Source: Corynebacterium haematomassiliense
GTDB taxonomy: Bacteria > Actinomycetota > Actinomycetes > Mycobacteriales > Mycobacteriaceae
Reading direction: 5' to 3'
NCBI RefSeq assembly: GCF_013978595.1
Contig: NZ_JACDTZ010000003.1
Span: forward strand, 1-64,000
Length of the DNA stretch: 64,000 bases
This document shows, one piece after another, positions 7,952-18,224 of this stretch (position 1 is the stretch's first letter; each line of letters begins with the position of its first letter). Made by a program: the position numbers and the translations under genes. The notes below the pieces were generated by a model that was not told where the DNA came from, ran no database searches, and saw only the letters and a list, made by a program, of their open reading frames with translations.

Positions 7952-9126
7952 GAAACCTCTCCCTGGCCACCATCTTCGCCGCGGCCAGCGGCTTTGTGGT
8001 CATGTGGATCGCCAGCTGGGCGCTGGACGCGGAGCACGGCTACAACTCCTTTTTGGCCTACTGGGGTCTGTTTTTCGCCTGCACCGGGCTCATCGACGGC
8101 ATCACGCAGGAGACCACCCGCGCCGTGGCAGCCTCCCGCGAAACGGACGTGCGTGGCAGCGCCAACCCGTGGAAGCTCGGCGCTGCGGTCGGCGCGGTTG
8201 TCGCGGCGGTGGTGCTGCTGGCAGGGGTTTTCGCCATGGGCCGCATCGTGCCCACCCACCCCGGCACGGCCACGGGCTTGTTGGCGTTGGGCCTGATCAG
8301 CTACGCCTTCCAGGCGGTGCTCTCCGGCGTCTTGAGCGGCTCCGGGCTGTGGAACCGCTACGCCGCGCTGGTCGCCCTGGACTCCGGCGTGCGCCTCGTG
8401 CTGGCCGTGGTGGTGTGGGCGCTCGGCGGCGGGCTGGTGGAGTTTTTGATCATCACCGTCATCGGCGCGCTGAGCTGGGCGGTGATCCTGGCGCTCGCCC
8501 CGGTGCGGGTGCACCTGGACGTGGACCGCGGGGCGTTTCTGCGCCGCGTCGGCTCCGCCATGGTGGCCTCCGGGGCGTCGGCCGCGCTGATCACGGGCTT
8601 TCCCACCGCCGCCTCCGCCGCCTTCCCCGCCGCAACCGCGGGCGCGACCGTTGCCGCGGTCAACAACGCCGTCATGCTCACCCGCGCGCCAGTCTTGGTG
8701 CCGCTGCAGCGCTTCCAATCGGCGCTGGTGGTGCGCTTCGTCGAGCGCCGCGGCAGCATCTACAGGGCGCTCGCCGCGCCCGTCAGCGCGATCTTGGGCG
8801 TCGGCCTCATCGGCTTCGCGGCGGCCTGGCTGATCGGCCCGTGGATCCTGCGGGTGGCGTACAAGCCGGAGCTGTTCGTGGGCGGCCTCACGCTGGGCCT
8901 GCTCACCTTCGCCTCCGCGTTCATGGGCATGCTCATGATCACCGGCGTGGCCGTGCTTGCCTTGGAACGCCACGGGTTCTACGTCGCCGGCTGGCTCGCC
9001 GCCACCGCCACCGCGTTCGCCGTGCTCTTCCTCGCGCCGTGGGGCGTTGCCACAACCGTGGTGGTGGCGCTATTCGCCGGGCCGATCGTCGGCGCGCTCG
9101 TGCACCTGGCGGGCCTTGTAAGGTAG
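7948..9126 (+). CDS. Multi-spanning membrane protein, possible polysaccharide/lipid-linked sugar flippase
   Basis: 392-residue protein starting at GTG 7948, overlapping the M1 peptidase stop (GTGA). It is almost wholly hydrophobic with roughly ten to twelve membrane segments in pairs, few charged loops and a repeat-like two-half layout, as in Wzx/MATE-type exporters. No diagnostic motif is visible to me. It lies 6 nt ahead of rmlB and within a set of sugar-nucleotide and GT2 genes, which suggests export of a glycolipid or polysaccharide unit. The family assignment is inference from topology and context. Confidence 0.6.
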   Translation: MRNLSLATIFAAASGFVVMWIASWALDAEHGYNSFLAYWGLFFACTGLIDGITQETTRAVAASRETDVRGSANPWKLGAAVGAVVAAVVLLAGVFAMGRIVPTHPGTATGLLALGLISYAFQAVLSGVLSGSGLWNRYAALVALDSGVRLVLAVVVWALGGGLVEFLIITVIGALSWAVILALAPVRVHLDVDRGAFLRRVGSAMVASGASAALITGFPTAASAAFPAATAGATVAAVNNAVMLTRAPVLVPLQRFQSALVVRFVERRGSIYRALAAPVSAILGVGLIGFAAAWLIGPWILRVAYKPELFVGGLTLGLLTFASAFMGMLMITGVAVLALERHGFYVAGWLAATATAFAVLFLAPWGVATTVVVALFAGPIVGALVHLAGLVR

Positions 9127-10122
<996 letters not shown>

Positions 10123-10128
10123 TACACT
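10123..10128 (+). promoter_or_regulatory. Candidate -10 box of the inserted gene pair
   Basis: TACACT directly follows the rmlB stop. A purine-rich A6G7-type ribosome site lies 20 nt further on, ahead of ATG 10155. It supports separate expression of the insert. Confidence 0.4.
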
Positions 10129-10154
10129 GACCTGCAGAAAAAAGGGGGGGCGAC

Positions 10155-10916
10155 ATGAGGCATCGGCGAAGGCTTCTGCTTACAGCAGAGGTATTCTTTG
10201 TAACCGTCGGGCCGTGGATTTTCACCCTGGTAGGAGGAATTTTCCTGTCCGCCGCAGCCGCAAACCACTCGCTGGGAGAGCTAATAGGTGTTGGTTCCTT
10301 CTGGATCGGAGCGCTGCTGCTTCTCGTCGGTGTCGGCCCGCTAGCTGTCTCAACTACTCACGAGCGCTGGCAGCGCGAGGAAAACGAGTCCAAGCATGAA
10401 CGCGAATTCGCTACAAACCAACTTGCTGCCTTTTCCATTGCGAAACTGCCGGTGTCTGACCAATTAGACAAACAGGATCGAATCGACGCGTATGAAAGCG
10501 CTTGCGATGAGCTTACAAACGCACTGGCAGAAGAAGTTTTTGGAGCATTCAACCCGAGAGTGATCTATTTCGAGCACGGCGAGGATGAGAACGGGGACGA
10601 GACGCTAGTCCCTAAGTCCTACTCTGGGTGCGACGACGACCTGCCCCGGACCCATAAAGTGGGTGAAGAACGGTTTCAGAGAATGTTGGTGCTCGTTAGA
10701 TCTGACGCAGAAACCGAACGTCAAAACGGTATTTCTGGGAGGAAGTACCGCAGCTTCGTCTCGGCTTCAGTGTCGGGATCAGGTGGTAGCCTGGCGTATG
10801 GTTTGCTCACCGTAGACACCACGATGAGCATGGACTTCGACGAACGAGACGAATCCAATCTTTTGACTATTGCGCGCTTGCTTGCAGCGTTCCGAGATGC
10901 AGCGGACCGGCCGTGA
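10155..10916 (+). CDS. Membrane-anchored protein with GAF-like C-terminal domain, unknown function
   Basis: 253 residues. A basic start (MRHRRR) leads into two membrane segments (about 10-33 and 40-63), followed by a charged helix (about 68-95) and a soluble domain. The end of that domain, with GLLTVDTTMSMDF, acidic residues and a closing helix, resembles the last strands of GAF sensor domains; this is a pattern judgement only. Its base composition is clearly lower in GC than the rml genes on either side, and codons such as TTT, ATT and AAA are commoner. It has its own candidate promoter and a coupled small gene after it, so it looks acquired. I do not recognise the family. Confidence 0.7.
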   Translation: MRHRRRLLLTAEVFFVTVGPWIFTLVGGIFLSAAAANHSLGELIGVGSFWIGALLLLVGVGPLAVSTTHERWQREENESKHEREFATNQLAAFSIAKLPVSDQLDKQDRIDAYESACDELTNALAEEVFGAFNPRVIYFEHGEDENGDETLVPKSYSGCDDDLPRTHKVGEERFQRMLVLVRSDAETERQNGISGRKYRSFVSASVSGSGGSLAYGLLTVDTTMSMDFDERDESNLLTIARLLAAFRDAADRP

Positions 10917-10936
10917 ACCATGAAGGAGTGAGTTAC

Positions 10937-11095
10937 ATGAGCACCAATTTTTCGCCTAAGGCGATACGACTGGACCAAAAAACCGTTGATGCTCGCCGTC
11001 AGCGTCTTGAAGCCAGTCGCAGAGTCAATGCCGAGAAAGCCCGGAAGCGGGCAGAATCCAATGCACGAACAACGCGGAAGCTTCTGGGGTTCTAA
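10937..11095 (+). CDS. Small basic helical protein, unknown function
   Basis: 52 residues from ATG 10937, chosen because AAGGAG at 10923-10928 is correctly spaced; earlier in-frame starts overlap the ribosome site. The protein is rich in Arg, Lys and Ala (RRQRLEASRRVNAEKARKRA) and is predicted to be one long basic helix, which could bind nucleic acid or an acidic partner. It follows the membrane/GAF-like gene by 20 nt and is probably co-expressed with it. Function unknown. Confidence 0.6.
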   Translation: MSTNFSPKAIRLDQKTVDARRQRLEASRRVNAEKARKRAESNARTTRKLLGF

Positions 11096-11104
11096 TCATC
11101 CATC

Positions 11105-12427
11105 GTGAATAGCAACAACCCCACCATCGACGGCCTCGAGGTCCACCGGCTCACCGTCCACGAAGACAACCGCGGCTGGTTCAAAGAGAACTGGTCCGGC
11201 CAAAAACTCACCCCGAAGCAGCACAACGTCAGCTTCAACGCCCGGCGGGGTGCGACCCGCGGCATGCACGCCGAGCCGTGGGACAAGTGGGTCTCCGTGG
11301 CCACCGGCCGCGTGTTCGGCGCGTGGGTGGACATGCGCGAAGGCTCCGCCACGTTTGGGGAGAAGTTCACCTGCGAGATCGGGCCGGACACCGCCGTATA
11401 CGTCCCGCGCGGCGTGGCCAACGGCTTCCAGGCGCTCGAGGACAACACCACCTACATCTACCTGGTCAACCAGCGCTACTCCCCCGGCGGCGCGTTCTGC
11501 TCCTACAAAGAAGTCGACTGGCCGCTCGAGCCCACCGAGCTGTCCGCCAAGGACCTCGAGCACCCCATGCTTATCGACGCCACTCCGCTCCCCCCACGCC
11601 GCATCCTCGTCACCGGCGCCAACGGCCAGTTAGGGCGCGCGCTGCGCCAGATTTGGCCCGAGGATCAGGCCCACTTCGTGAGCCACGACGAGTTCGACAT
11701 AACGAACCCGCCCAGCATCGACTGGGCGGACTACTGGGCCATCGTGAACTGCGCCGCCTACAACGACGTCAACGGCGCGGAGGACGACCGGGCCGGGGCA
11801 TGGGCGGTGAATGCGGCGGCGCCGGCGGAGCTTGCGTCGATAAGCAATGCCCACGACCTGACGTTGGTGCATGTCTCCTCCGACTACATCTTCGACGGCA
11901 GCGTCGAGGTGCACGACGAGGCGGAGGTGCCGTCACCGCTGAGCACGTACGGCGCGTCGAAGGCCGCGGGCGACACAGCGGCGCAGGTGGCGCGGAAGCA
12001 TTACGTGGTGCGCACGAGCTGGGTGTTCGGCGACGGCCGCAACTTCATGTCCGTGATGGCCGACCTCGCGGACAAGGGCGTCGCGCCGAAGGTCGTGTGC
12101 GACCAGCGCGGGCGCCCCACCTGGGCCGAAGACCTGGCGAAAGGCATCGCGCACCTGCTCGACACGGGTGCGGAGTACGGCGTGTACAACATCACCTCCG
12201 ACGGCGACACAGTCACGCGCGACGAGATCGCCATGGCCGTGTTTGTGGCCGTCGGCGGCGACCCCGCGGACGTCCACCCCGTGACCACCGAGCAGTACGG
12301 CGCCGAATTCGGCGTGGAAGCGCCGCGCCCGCGCGAATCCACCCTGGCGCTGGACAAGATCACAGCCGCGGGTTTCAGCCCGACGAACTGGCGCGCGGCG
12401 CTGGCGCTCTACGTCGCGCTGCGGTAG
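11105..12427 (+). CDS. rmlCD: Fused dTDP-4-dehydrorhamnose 3,5-epimerase / reductase
   Basis: 440-residue bifunctional enzyme for the last two steps of dTDP-L-rhamnose synthesis. Residues 1-160 are an RmlC cupin (ATRGMHAEPWDKWV, FQALEDNTTYIYL). From about 166 an RmlD short-chain reductase begins with RRILVTGANGQLGRAL and carries the YGASKAAGD Tyr-Lys pair. The fusion is known in corynebacteria. The start is GTG 11105 without a good ribosome site. It carries two GCTTATCGACG motifs, one in each orientation. Confidence 0.94.
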   Translation: MNSNNPTIDGLEVHRLTVHEDNRGWFKENWSGQKLTPKQHNVSFNARRGATRGMHAEPWDKWVSVATGRVFGAWVDMREGSATFGEKFTCEIGPDTAVYVPRGVANGFQALEDNTTYIYLVNQRYSPGGAFCSYKEVDWPLEPTELSAKDLEHPMLIDATPLPPRRILVTGANGQLGRALRQIWPEDQAHFVSHDEFDITNPPSIDWADYWAIVNCAAYNDVNGAEDDRAGAWAVNAAAPAELASISNAHDLTLVHVSSDYIFDGSVEVHDEAEVPSPLSTYGASKAAGDTAAQVARKHYVVRTSWVFGDGRNFMSVMADLADKGVAPKVVCDQRGRPTWAEDLAKGIAHLLDTGAEYGVYNITSDGDTVTRDEIAMAVFVAVGGDPADVHPVTTEQYGAEFGVEAPRPRESTLALDKITAAGFSPTNWRAALALYVALR

Positions 12428-12442
12428 CTAGACTTCCCTGTC

Positions 12443-13306
12443 ATGAAGGGCATCATCCTCGCTGGCGGCTCGGGCACGCGCCTGTACCCGATCACCCAGG
12501 GCATCTCAAAGCAGCTCATGCCCATCTACGACAAGCCGATGATCTACTACCCGCTATCCACCCTGATCAGCGCGGGTATTCGCGAGATTTTGATCATCAC
12601 CACGCCGGAGGACCGGCCGAACTTCGAGCGATTGCTTGGCGACGGCTCACGTCTCGGCGTCATGCTCCACTACGCCGAACAACCTCGCCCAGAGGGGCTG
12701 GCGCAGGCGTTTTTGATCGGAGAGGAGTTCATCGGCGACGGCTCGGTGGCGCTCGTGCTCGGCGACAACATCTTCGACGGCAACGGCATCTCGGAGGCGC
12801 TCGGGCGTGTGCGCGACATCGACGGCGGGGCGATCTTCGCCTACGAGGTCTCGGACCCGCAGCGCTACGGCGTGGTCGAGTTCGACACCTCCGGCACCGC
12901 GCTGTCCATCGAGGAGAAACCGGAGGCGCCGAAGTCCAACTTCGCTGTGGTGGGGCTGTACTTCTACGACAACGACGTCGTAGAGATCGCCAAATCCATC
13001 GCACCGTCGGCGCGCGGGGAGCTGGAGATTACCTCCGTCAACGAGGCGTACCTGCGCCGCGGCGACCTGAAGGTGCACCGCCTGCACCGCGGGGACGTGT
13101 GGCTGGACACCGGCACCATCGACTCGATGAGCGAGGCCAGCGCCTACGTCGAGGTGCTGCAGAAGCGCACCGGCACCGTCATCGGCTCGCCGGAGGTGGC
13201 GGCTTACCGCGAGGGCTTCATCGACGCCGCGCAGCTGGAGGCCCTAGGCGAGCAGGTGTTGAAATCCGGCTACGGCCGCTACCTCATCGACGCAGCAAGG
13301 GACTAG
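12443..13306 (+). CDS. rmlA: Glucose-1-phosphate thymidylyltransferase
   Basis: Makes dTDP-glucose from dTTP and glucose 1-phosphate, the first step of the dTDP-rhamnose pathway. 287 residues, normal length. The N-terminal nucleotide loop [11 protein letters not shown] and the downstream [16 protein letters not shown] are typical, with VLGDNIFDG holding a metal-binding Asp. A TAGACT word 8 nt before the ATG may be an internal -10. A toxin-antitoxin-like pair follows after 3 nt. Confidence 0.96.
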   Translation: MKGIILAGGSGTRLYPITQGISKQLMPIYDKPMIYYPLSTLISAGIREILIITTPEDRPNFERLLGDGSRLGVMLHYAEQPRPEGLAQAFLIGEEFIGDGSVALVLGDNIFDGNGISEALGRVRDIDGGAIFAYEVSDPQRYGVVEFDTSGTALSIEEKPEAPKSNFAVVGLYFYDNDVVEIAKSIAPSARGELEITSVNEAYLRRGDLKVHRLHRGDVWLDTGTIDSMSEASAYVEVLQKRTGTVIGSPEVAAYREGFIDAAQLEALGEQVLKSGYGRYLIDAARD

Positions 13307-13309
13307 ACA

Positions 13310-13558
13310 ATGCAGAAGAACTCGCCGCGGATCTTGCCGTCCGCACATAAGCACGGGGCGAGCTCTGATGACATCCTCCAGGCGTGGAAGCGTTATGTGA
13401 AGCAATTCGTCGAACGGGATGACCCACTCAAGGTCATCCGTATCGGGTTCGATTCCCAGGCAAGGCTGTTAGAAATTGGCGGTGAAATATACGCTGATGG
13501 CTCAGAGAAGATTTTCCACGCCATGCCGGCCCGTAAACGTTACTTGGAAGGAATGTGA
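13310..13558 (+). CDS. BrnT-like toxin candidate
   Basis: 82 residues with the layout HKHGASSDDILQAW, a central VIRIGFDSQARLLEIG strand pair and a final IFHAMPARKRYL. This resembles small actinobacterial toxins of the BrnT/RelE-like fold, in which the toxin gene precedes a ribbon-helix-helix antitoxin, as here. It begins 3 nt after rmlA. If active it would cleave RNA and be neutralised by the next gene product. The family call rests on pattern and gene order. Confidence 0.6.
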   Translation: MQKNSPRILPSAHKHGASSDDILQAWKRYVKQFVERDDPLKVIRIGFDSQARLLEIGGEIYADGSEKIFHAMPARKRYLEGM

Positions 13559-13563
13559 GCGCA

Positions 13564-13782
13564 ATGACCCCTGAAGAAATGCGCACCGCTGAGGATTTCG
13601 AGCGGGGCTGGTCGGACGAGCGCATTCGCAGCGCCGAAGTGTCCTGGGGCCCCGGCCTGGTGGACATGCTGCCGCCGGCGCTCGCCGAGCGGGTGCAGGC
13701 GCGGGCGCGCAAAGAAGGAACCAGCGACTTGTCGGTCATTGAAGCGGCGCTGTCGCAGTACCTCGACAACAGCGCCGCGTAG
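13564..13782 (+). CDS. Ribbon-helix-helix antitoxin candidate
   Basis: 72 residues from ATG 13564. An in-frame GTG at 13555 leaves only 2 nt after the AGGA site, whereas ATG 13564 leaves 11, so the ATG is preferred. The C-terminal half (LPPALAERVQARARKEG, then SVIEAALSQYL) fits a CopG/RHH-type DNA-binding fold. With the preceding toxin candidate it forms a probable type II module between rmlA and a glycosyltransferase gene. Confidence 0.6.
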   Translation: MTPEEMRTAEDFERGWSDERIRSAEVSWGPGLVDMLPPALAERVQARARKEGTSDLSVIEAALSQYLDNSAA

Positions 13783-13785
13783 ACA

Positions 13786-14583
13786 ATGGCGAGGATTACG
13801 GCACTGGTGACCGTCTACCACGGCACCGACGCGCACGATCTGCAGCGCGCCCTCGACTCCCTGCAGGCACAGACGCGGCCGGCGGATGAGCTGGTCATTG
13901 TGGCTGACGGGCCGGTGGGTGAGGGGGTGCGGGAGGTCGTCGCAAAGCAAGATGCCCGGGTGATTTGGCTGCCGGAGAATGTGGGCGCGGGCCCGGCGTC
14001 GCAAGCCGGGCTGGCCACGATCGATTCCGAATACACCGCGCGGTTGGACTCCGACGACGCCGCGAAACCCGAGCGCTTCGCCCGGCAGCTGGAGTATTTG
14101 GAGGCGCACCCGGAGGTCGGCGCGCTGGGCAGCGCCGTCGAGGAGTTCGCGCAGACCCCGGGCGACACCGGGAGGGTGCGCGCCCTGCCGGAGAACCCGC
14201 ACGCCTACGCGAAGATGAACTCGCCGGTGAACAACCCCTCGGTGATGCTGCGCACGCGAGCGGTCAAGGAGGTCGGTGGGTACCAGGACGTGCACTTCAT
14301 GGAGGACTACGACCTCTACGCGCGCCTGATCGCCGACGGCTGGCAGGTGCGCAACCTGCCCGAGTCGCTGACAGACTTCCAGGTCACCGACGCGCAGTTC
14401 GCCCGCCGCACCGGCCGCGAGATGCTCGCCGCGGAGGCGAAAATGCAGCGCAACCTGGTCTCCTACGGGCTGATTTCGCGCCCGCGGGCCGCGTTCAACC
14501 TGGCGGCGCGCACCGCGTACCGCGCGCTACCCACAGGTTTGCTCCGGCGCGTGTACGCCGCTTTGTTCCACCGCGGGAGGTAA
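13786..14583 (+). CDS. Family 2 glycosyltransferase
   Basis: 265-residue inverting GT-A transferase. The N-terminus ALVTVYHGTD with SLQAQTRPADELVIVADGP is the typical donor fold, TARLDSDDAAKPERFARQ is the DXD-like metal motif, and FMEDYDLYARL holds the likely catalytic acidic residues. The small set of C-terminal hydrophobic segments may attach it to the membrane. Given the rml genes upstream it could be a rhamnosyl- or other sugar transferase for the envelope, but the acceptor is unknown. Confidence 0.85.
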   Translation: MARITALVTVYHGTDAHDLQRALDSLQAQTRPADELVIVADGPVGEGVREVVAKQDARVIWLPENVGAGPASQAGLATIDSEYTARLDSDDAAKPERFARQLEYLEAHPEVGALGSAVEEFAQTPGDTGRVRALPENPHAYAKMNSPVNNPSVMLRTRAVKEVGGYQDVHFMEDYDLYARLIADGWQVRNLPESLTDFQVTDAQFARRTGREMLAAEAKMQRNLVSYGLISRPRAAFNLAARTAYRALPTGLLRRVYAALFHRGR

Positions 14584-14596
14584 CCTAACTTCCGAC

Positions 14597-15286
14597 ATGA
14601 GCGGATTTTCAGACACTTGGCTGATCGTGCCTTGCTACAACGAGGGCACGGTCATCTTCGACGTGCTCACGCACGCGCGCGAGACGTTCCCCAACATCGT
14701 GGGCGTCAACGACGGCTCCGTCGACAACTCCGCGGAGCAGATTCGCGCCGCCGGCGCCCACCTAGTGGACCACCCGGTCAACCTGGGCCAGGGCGCGGCG
14801 ATCCAAACCGGCGTGGAGTACGCCCGCAAACAGCCGGGCGCGCAGTACTTTGTCACCTTCGACGCGGACGGCCAGCACCAGGAAAAAGACGTCGTGCGCA
14901 TGATCGAGCGGCTGCGCACTGAGCCGTTGGACATCATCGTCGGCACGCGTTTCGCCGGCCAGGACAATTCGCAGGTGCCGTGGATCAAGCGGGCGGTGCT
15001 CAAGACGGTGGTGATGCTCTCGCCGCGCACGAAGAAACTCGGGCTCACGGACGCGCACAACGGGTTGCGCGCGTTCAACCGCAAGGTGGCCGAGGAGATG
15101 AACATCCGCATGAACGGGATGTCGCACGCCTCGGAGATCGTCTCCATGATCGAGAAACACGGCTGGCGCGTGGACGAGGAGCCGGTGGACATCCTTTACA
15201 CGGAGTACTCGATGTCGAAGGGCCAGTCGCTGATCAACGGCGTGAACATCCTCGCCGACGGGCTCGTTGCAAGGAGGTTGCCATGA
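14597..15286 (+). CDS. Dolichyl-phosphate-mannose-synthase-like GT2 enzyme
   Basis: 229-residue GT2 protein of the polyprenyl-phosphate sugar synthase type: LIVPCYNEG at the start, GVNDGSVDNSAEQIRAAGA, and the metal motif FVTFDADGQHQEKD. No C-terminal membrane domain is present. The membrane part is probably supplied by the DUF2304 protein, whose gene overlaps by 4 nt (ATGA). It probably charges a lipid carrier with a sugar for surface polysaccharide or lipoglycan assembly. Confidence 0.85.
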   Translation: MSGFSDTWLIVPCYNEGTVIFDVLTHARETFPNIVGVNDGSVDNSAEQIRAAGAHLVDHPVNLGQGAAIQTGVEYARKQPGAQYFVTFDADGQHQEKDVVRMIERLRTEPLDIIVGTRFAGQDNSQVPWIKRAVLKTVVMLSPRTKKLGLTDAHNGLRAFNRKVAEEMNIRMNGMSHASEIVSMIEKHGWRVDEEPVDILYTEYSMSKGQSLINGVNILADGLVARRLP

Positions 15287-15633
15287 TTCAGGCGTTGTTG
15301 CTGCTCGCGGTTGTCGCGTTGGCCTGGTACTTCTTTGCTAATCGACGCAAAGCTAACGCCAAAGCCTGGGTAAAAATCGGCTTCGCCCTCATGATGGTGG
15401 CGGCGGTGTGGGCGATTGCCCGCCCCGACGATGTGACCGTCGTGGCGAACTGGCTGGGCGTGGCGCGCGGCACCGACCTGATGCTGTACGTGCTGGTGGT
15501 GGCTTTCTTCTTCGTCACCGTCTCCACGTGGACGCGTTTCCGCGAGCAGGAGTTGCGCTACGCCCGCCTGGCCCGCGCCGTCGCGTTGCAGAACGCGCAG
15601 GCGCCGGAGCAGGACGCGGACGCGGAGCGCTAG
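15283..15633 (+). CDS. DUF2304 small membrane protein
   Basis: 116 residues from ATG 15283, with an excellent AAGGAGG site 5 nt upstream and a 4-nt overlap with the GT2 gene. It has three membrane segments and a charged C-terminal tail. DUF2304 proteins are usually encoded beside GT2 polyprenyl-phosphate sugar synthases and are thought to anchor them or assist lipid translocation. The last codons overlap the convergent MBL hydrolase gene by 4 nt. Confidence 0.85.
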   Translation: MIQALLLLAVVALAWYFFANRRKANAKAWVKIGFALMMVAAVWAIARPDDVTVVANWLGVARGTDLMLYVLVVAFFFVTVSTWTRFREQELRYARLARAVALQNAQAPEQDADAER

Positions 15634-16250
15634 AAGCCGCGGCGGATCCACTCCTCCAGGTGCGGGGCTTCCGCGCCGATGGTGGTGTGGTCGCCGTGGC
15701 CGGTGCGCACCACCGTCTCCGCCGGCAGGTCCAAAACGGATTTCTGCAGGGAGCGGATGATGGTGTCGAACGAGGAGAACGACCGGCCCGTCGCGCCCGG
15801 CCCGCCCTGGAACAGGGTGTCGCCGGAGAACAGTTCGCCGGCTTCCTCGGCGTAGATGACCACAGAGCCCGGTGAGTGGCCCGGGGTGGACATGACGCGC
15901 AGGTCGGTGCCGGCGATGGTGAACGTGGCGCCGTCGAGAAGCTGGCGGTAGTGCGCGCCCGGGTTCTGGCGCTGCCAGAGGAACCCGTCGGTTGGATGCA
16001 GGTACACCGGGGCGTCGACAAGCCGCGACAGCTCGGGCGCGGCGTCGATGTGGTCGGAGTGGCCGTGGGTGGCCAGGATGCCCTTGACGCGGCGGTTGCC
16101 CACCGCCTCGGCGATGGCTTCGGCGTTGTGGGCGGCGTCGATGATGTAGACCTCGGAGTCGTCGCCGGCGATCCAGACGTTGTTGTCCACCTCCCACTCG
16201 CCGCCGTCGAGCTTGAACAGGCCGGAGGTGACGACGTTGTCGATGCGCAT
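15630..16250 (-). CDS. MBL-fold hydrolase, probable S-formylmycothiol hydrolase
   Basis: 206-residue metallo-beta-lactamase-fold protein of glyoxalase II type. The metal motif is ATHGHSDHIDAAPEL, followed by STPGHSPGS, SGDTLF and a final TGHGDHT. Its ATG shares a base with the stop codon of the mycothiol-dependent formaldehyde dehydrogenase gene, so the two are translated together. The natural reading is that it hydrolyses the S-formylmycothiol made by that enzyme, or a related mycothiol thioester. The longer open frame upstream lies inside the dehydrogenase gene and is not used. Confidence 0.85.
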   Translation of the reverse strand: MRIDNVVTSGLFKLDGGEWEVDNNVWIAGDDSEVYIIDAAHNAEAIAEAVGNRRVKGILATHGHSDHIDAAPELSRLVDAPVYLHPTDGFLWQRQNPGAHYRQLLDGATFTIAGTDLRVMSTPGHSPGSVVIYAEEAGELFSGDTLFQGGPGATGRSFSSFDTIIRSLQKSVLDLPAETVVRTGHGDHTTIGAEAPHLEEWIRRGF

Positions 16251-17347
16251 TAGAACTCCACCACGCTTCGCAGCACGTCGCCGCGCTTCATCTTGGCGAA
16301 GGATTCCTCGATGTCGCCCACGCCGATGCGCTCGGAGACGAACTCGCCCAACGGGAAGCGGCCCTGCTTGTACAGCTCCACGTACGTGGGGAAGTCGCGC
16401 TCCGGCAGGCAGTCGCCGTACCAGGCCGGCTTGATGGAGCCGCCGCGGGCGTACAGGTCGATCGCGGGGATGTCCACGTGGTCCGTCTGGTTGGGCACGC
16501 CGACCATGACCATGCGGCCGGCGAGATCGCGGGAGTAGAACGCCTGGCGCCAGGTGGGCTGGATGCCCACCGCGTCGATGGCCACGTCGGCGCCGAAGCC
16601 GCCGGTGAGCTCGCGCACGGCCTCGATCACCTCGTCCTCGCCCATGTCCTTGGCGCAGATGGCGTGGGTGGCGCCGAACTTCTCGGTGGCAACGTCGCAC
16701 TTTCGCTTATCGACGTCTACAGCCACCACCGTCGTCGCCCCCGCCAACGCGGCACCGGCCACAGCCGCAAGCCCGACACCGCCGAGGCCGAACACGACCA
16801 CGGACTCGCCGCGCTGCACGTCGCCGGTGTTCACGGCGGCGCCGAGGCCGGCCATGATGCCACAGCCGAGCAGGCCGGCCGCTGCCGGGTCGGCCTCCGG
16901 GTCGACCTTCGTGCACTGCTTTTCGTGCACGAGGGTCTTCTCTGCAAAGGAGCCGATGCCGAGTGCGGGGGTGAGCGGAGTGCCGTCGTCAAGCGTCATG
17001 CTCTGCGAGGCGTTGTGGGTGTTGAAGCAGTTCTTCGTGTCGCCCTTGCGGCAGGCGCGGCACTCGCCGCACACCGCGCGCCAGTTCAGCACCACGAAGT
17101 CGCCTTCTTGGACGTGGGTGACGTCCTCGCCGATCGTTTCCACGACGCCGGCCGTCTCATGGCCGAGCAGGAACGGGAACGCGTCCTCGATGTCGCCGTC
17201 GCGGTAGGCCAGGTCCGTGTGGCACACGCCGGTGGCCTGGACCTTGACCACGACGTCGTTGGGGCCGGGTTCGGGGATCACAATGTCCACGACCTCGACC
17301 GGGGCGCCCTTTTCGCGGGCGATTACGCCTTGAACAGTCTGTGTCAT
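16250..17347 (-). CDS. S-(hydroxymethyl)mycothiol dehydrogenase
   Basis: 365-residue zinc alcohol dehydrogenase of the class III-like mycothiol branch, which oxidises formaldehyde bound to mycothiol using NAD+. Catalytic zinc motifs include TGVCHTDL and GHETAGVVE. The structural zinc Cys set is [15 protein letters not shown], and the NAD loop is [13 protein letters not shown] 17347 was chosen because GGGGGA lies 5 nt upstream; the GTG at 17359 would overlap the neighbour's stop codon. The paired MBL hydrolase gene supports the formaldehyde role. A GCTTATCGACG motif sits antisense at 16705. Confidence 0.9.
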   Translation of the reverse strand: MTQTVQGVIAREKGAPVEVVDIVIPEPGPNDVVVKVQATGVCHTDLAYRDGDIEDAFPFLLGHETAGVVETIGEDVTHVQEGDFVVLNWRAVCGECRACRKGDTKNCFNTHNASQSMTLDDGTPLTPALGIGSFAEKTLVHEKQCTKVDPEADPAAAGLLGCGIMAGLGAAVNTGDVQRGESVVVFGLGGVGLAAVAGAALAGATTVVAVDVDKRKCDVATEKFGATHAICAKDMGEDEVIEAVRELTGGFGADVAIDAVGIQPTWRQAFYSRDLAGRMVMVGVPNQTDHVDIPAIDLYARGGSIKPAWYGDCLPERDFPTYVELYKQGRFPLGEFVSERIGVGDIEESFAKMKRGDVLRSVVEF

Positions 17348-17358
17348 GTCCCCCAACA

Positions 17359-18183
17359 CTACGAGCGGGCGATGACGTTTGCCACGTGCTCGTGTCCGCG
17401 CTGGTTAACGTGGATGGGCAGGTTGCCCGGGCCGCCGTAGAAGTCCACCAGGCCGGCCCACATGCGCGTGTTGTCGGGGGCGCACATGTTGTTGTTCCAC
17501 GTGGAGGGTTTCAGGTCCAAAAACTCCACGCCGGCGGCGCGGGCAGTGTCCACCTGCATCCACTGCGCGAGGTTCTCCCAGCGCTGCACGTCTTGGAAGC
17601 GGGTCCAATCGGAGACGTTCGGGGCGATGTGGAACAGGCACACGCGGTCGCCGGCGGTGATCTTCGGGTAGCCCACGATCTGGATGCGCGCGTTCGGCGC
17701 GGCGGCGCGGATGCGGTTGATCTGCGGGACCATGTAGCGGGTGAAGTCGCGGCGGATGTCGGCATCCGGGCGCGAGGTGTTGTTGTACGTGTCGTTGAAG
17801 CCGACGGAGATGATCACGCGCGCGGTCGCTGGGGACAGGCCGCGGTCCGCGATCGCGCGGTCCACCTGCTGGAACAGGCCCGGGCCCTTGGAGATGGTCA
17901 CCACGCCGGTGCAGGAGTAGTCGCGGGCGGCCAGGCCGAGCTTGGCGGCGGAGCGCTTGCCCCAGTTCGTCGGCGAGGTCGGGCACCAGGTGCCGTTGTC
18001 GGAGCGCCCGCGCGGGTCGAGCCCCAGCTTGCCTGCGGCCCACTGGCCCATGTTCGGGTCGGAGATGACAGAGTCGCCGAAGATGACCATGTTGCGGTCC
18101 TGCGCTTGCGCCGCCGGGGCGAGCGGGGCGAGAAGCGTGGCCGCCGCAACGAAGGCGGCGGCGATGCGGCGGGAAAATGACAC
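17359..18183 (-). CDS. Secreted SGNH/GDSL hydrolase
   Basis: 274 residues with a clear signal peptide (Arg-Arg then an Ala-rich core to AQAQ near residue 28). The SGNH blocks are visible: [12 protein letters not shown] with the nucleophile Ser, a Gly-containing block around the AARDYSCTG segment, VGFNDTYNN with the oxyanion Asn, and the late [10 protein letters not shown] with the His. It acts outside the membrane as an esterase or lipase, possibly on envelope lipids or acyl sugars. The paired Cys residues probably form disulfides. It diverges from the acyl-CoA ligase gene. Confidence 0.88.
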   Translation of the reverse strand: MSFSRRIAAAFVAAATLLAPLAPAAQAQDRNMVIFGDSVISDPNMGQWAAGKLGLDPRGRSDNGTWCPTSPTNWGKRSAAKLGLAARDYSCTGVVTISKGPGLFQQVDRAIADRGLSPATARVIISVGFNDTYNNTSRPDADIRRDFTRYMVPQINRIRAAAPNARIQIVGYPKITAGDRVCLFHIAPNVSDWTRFQDVQRWENLAQWMQVDTARAAGVEFLDLKPSTWNNNMCAPDNTRMWAGLVDFYGGPGNLPIHVNQRGHEHVANVIARS

Positions 18184-18224
18184 GGCGAAATCCTTTCACA
18201 GGGGGAACTTGCGTAACAGTAGGC

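Noticed and set aside
11278..13350. A 690-codon frame across rmlCD and rmlA
   Set aside because: It runs through two well-recognised genes in another frame and encodes Arg-rich low-complexity sequence.
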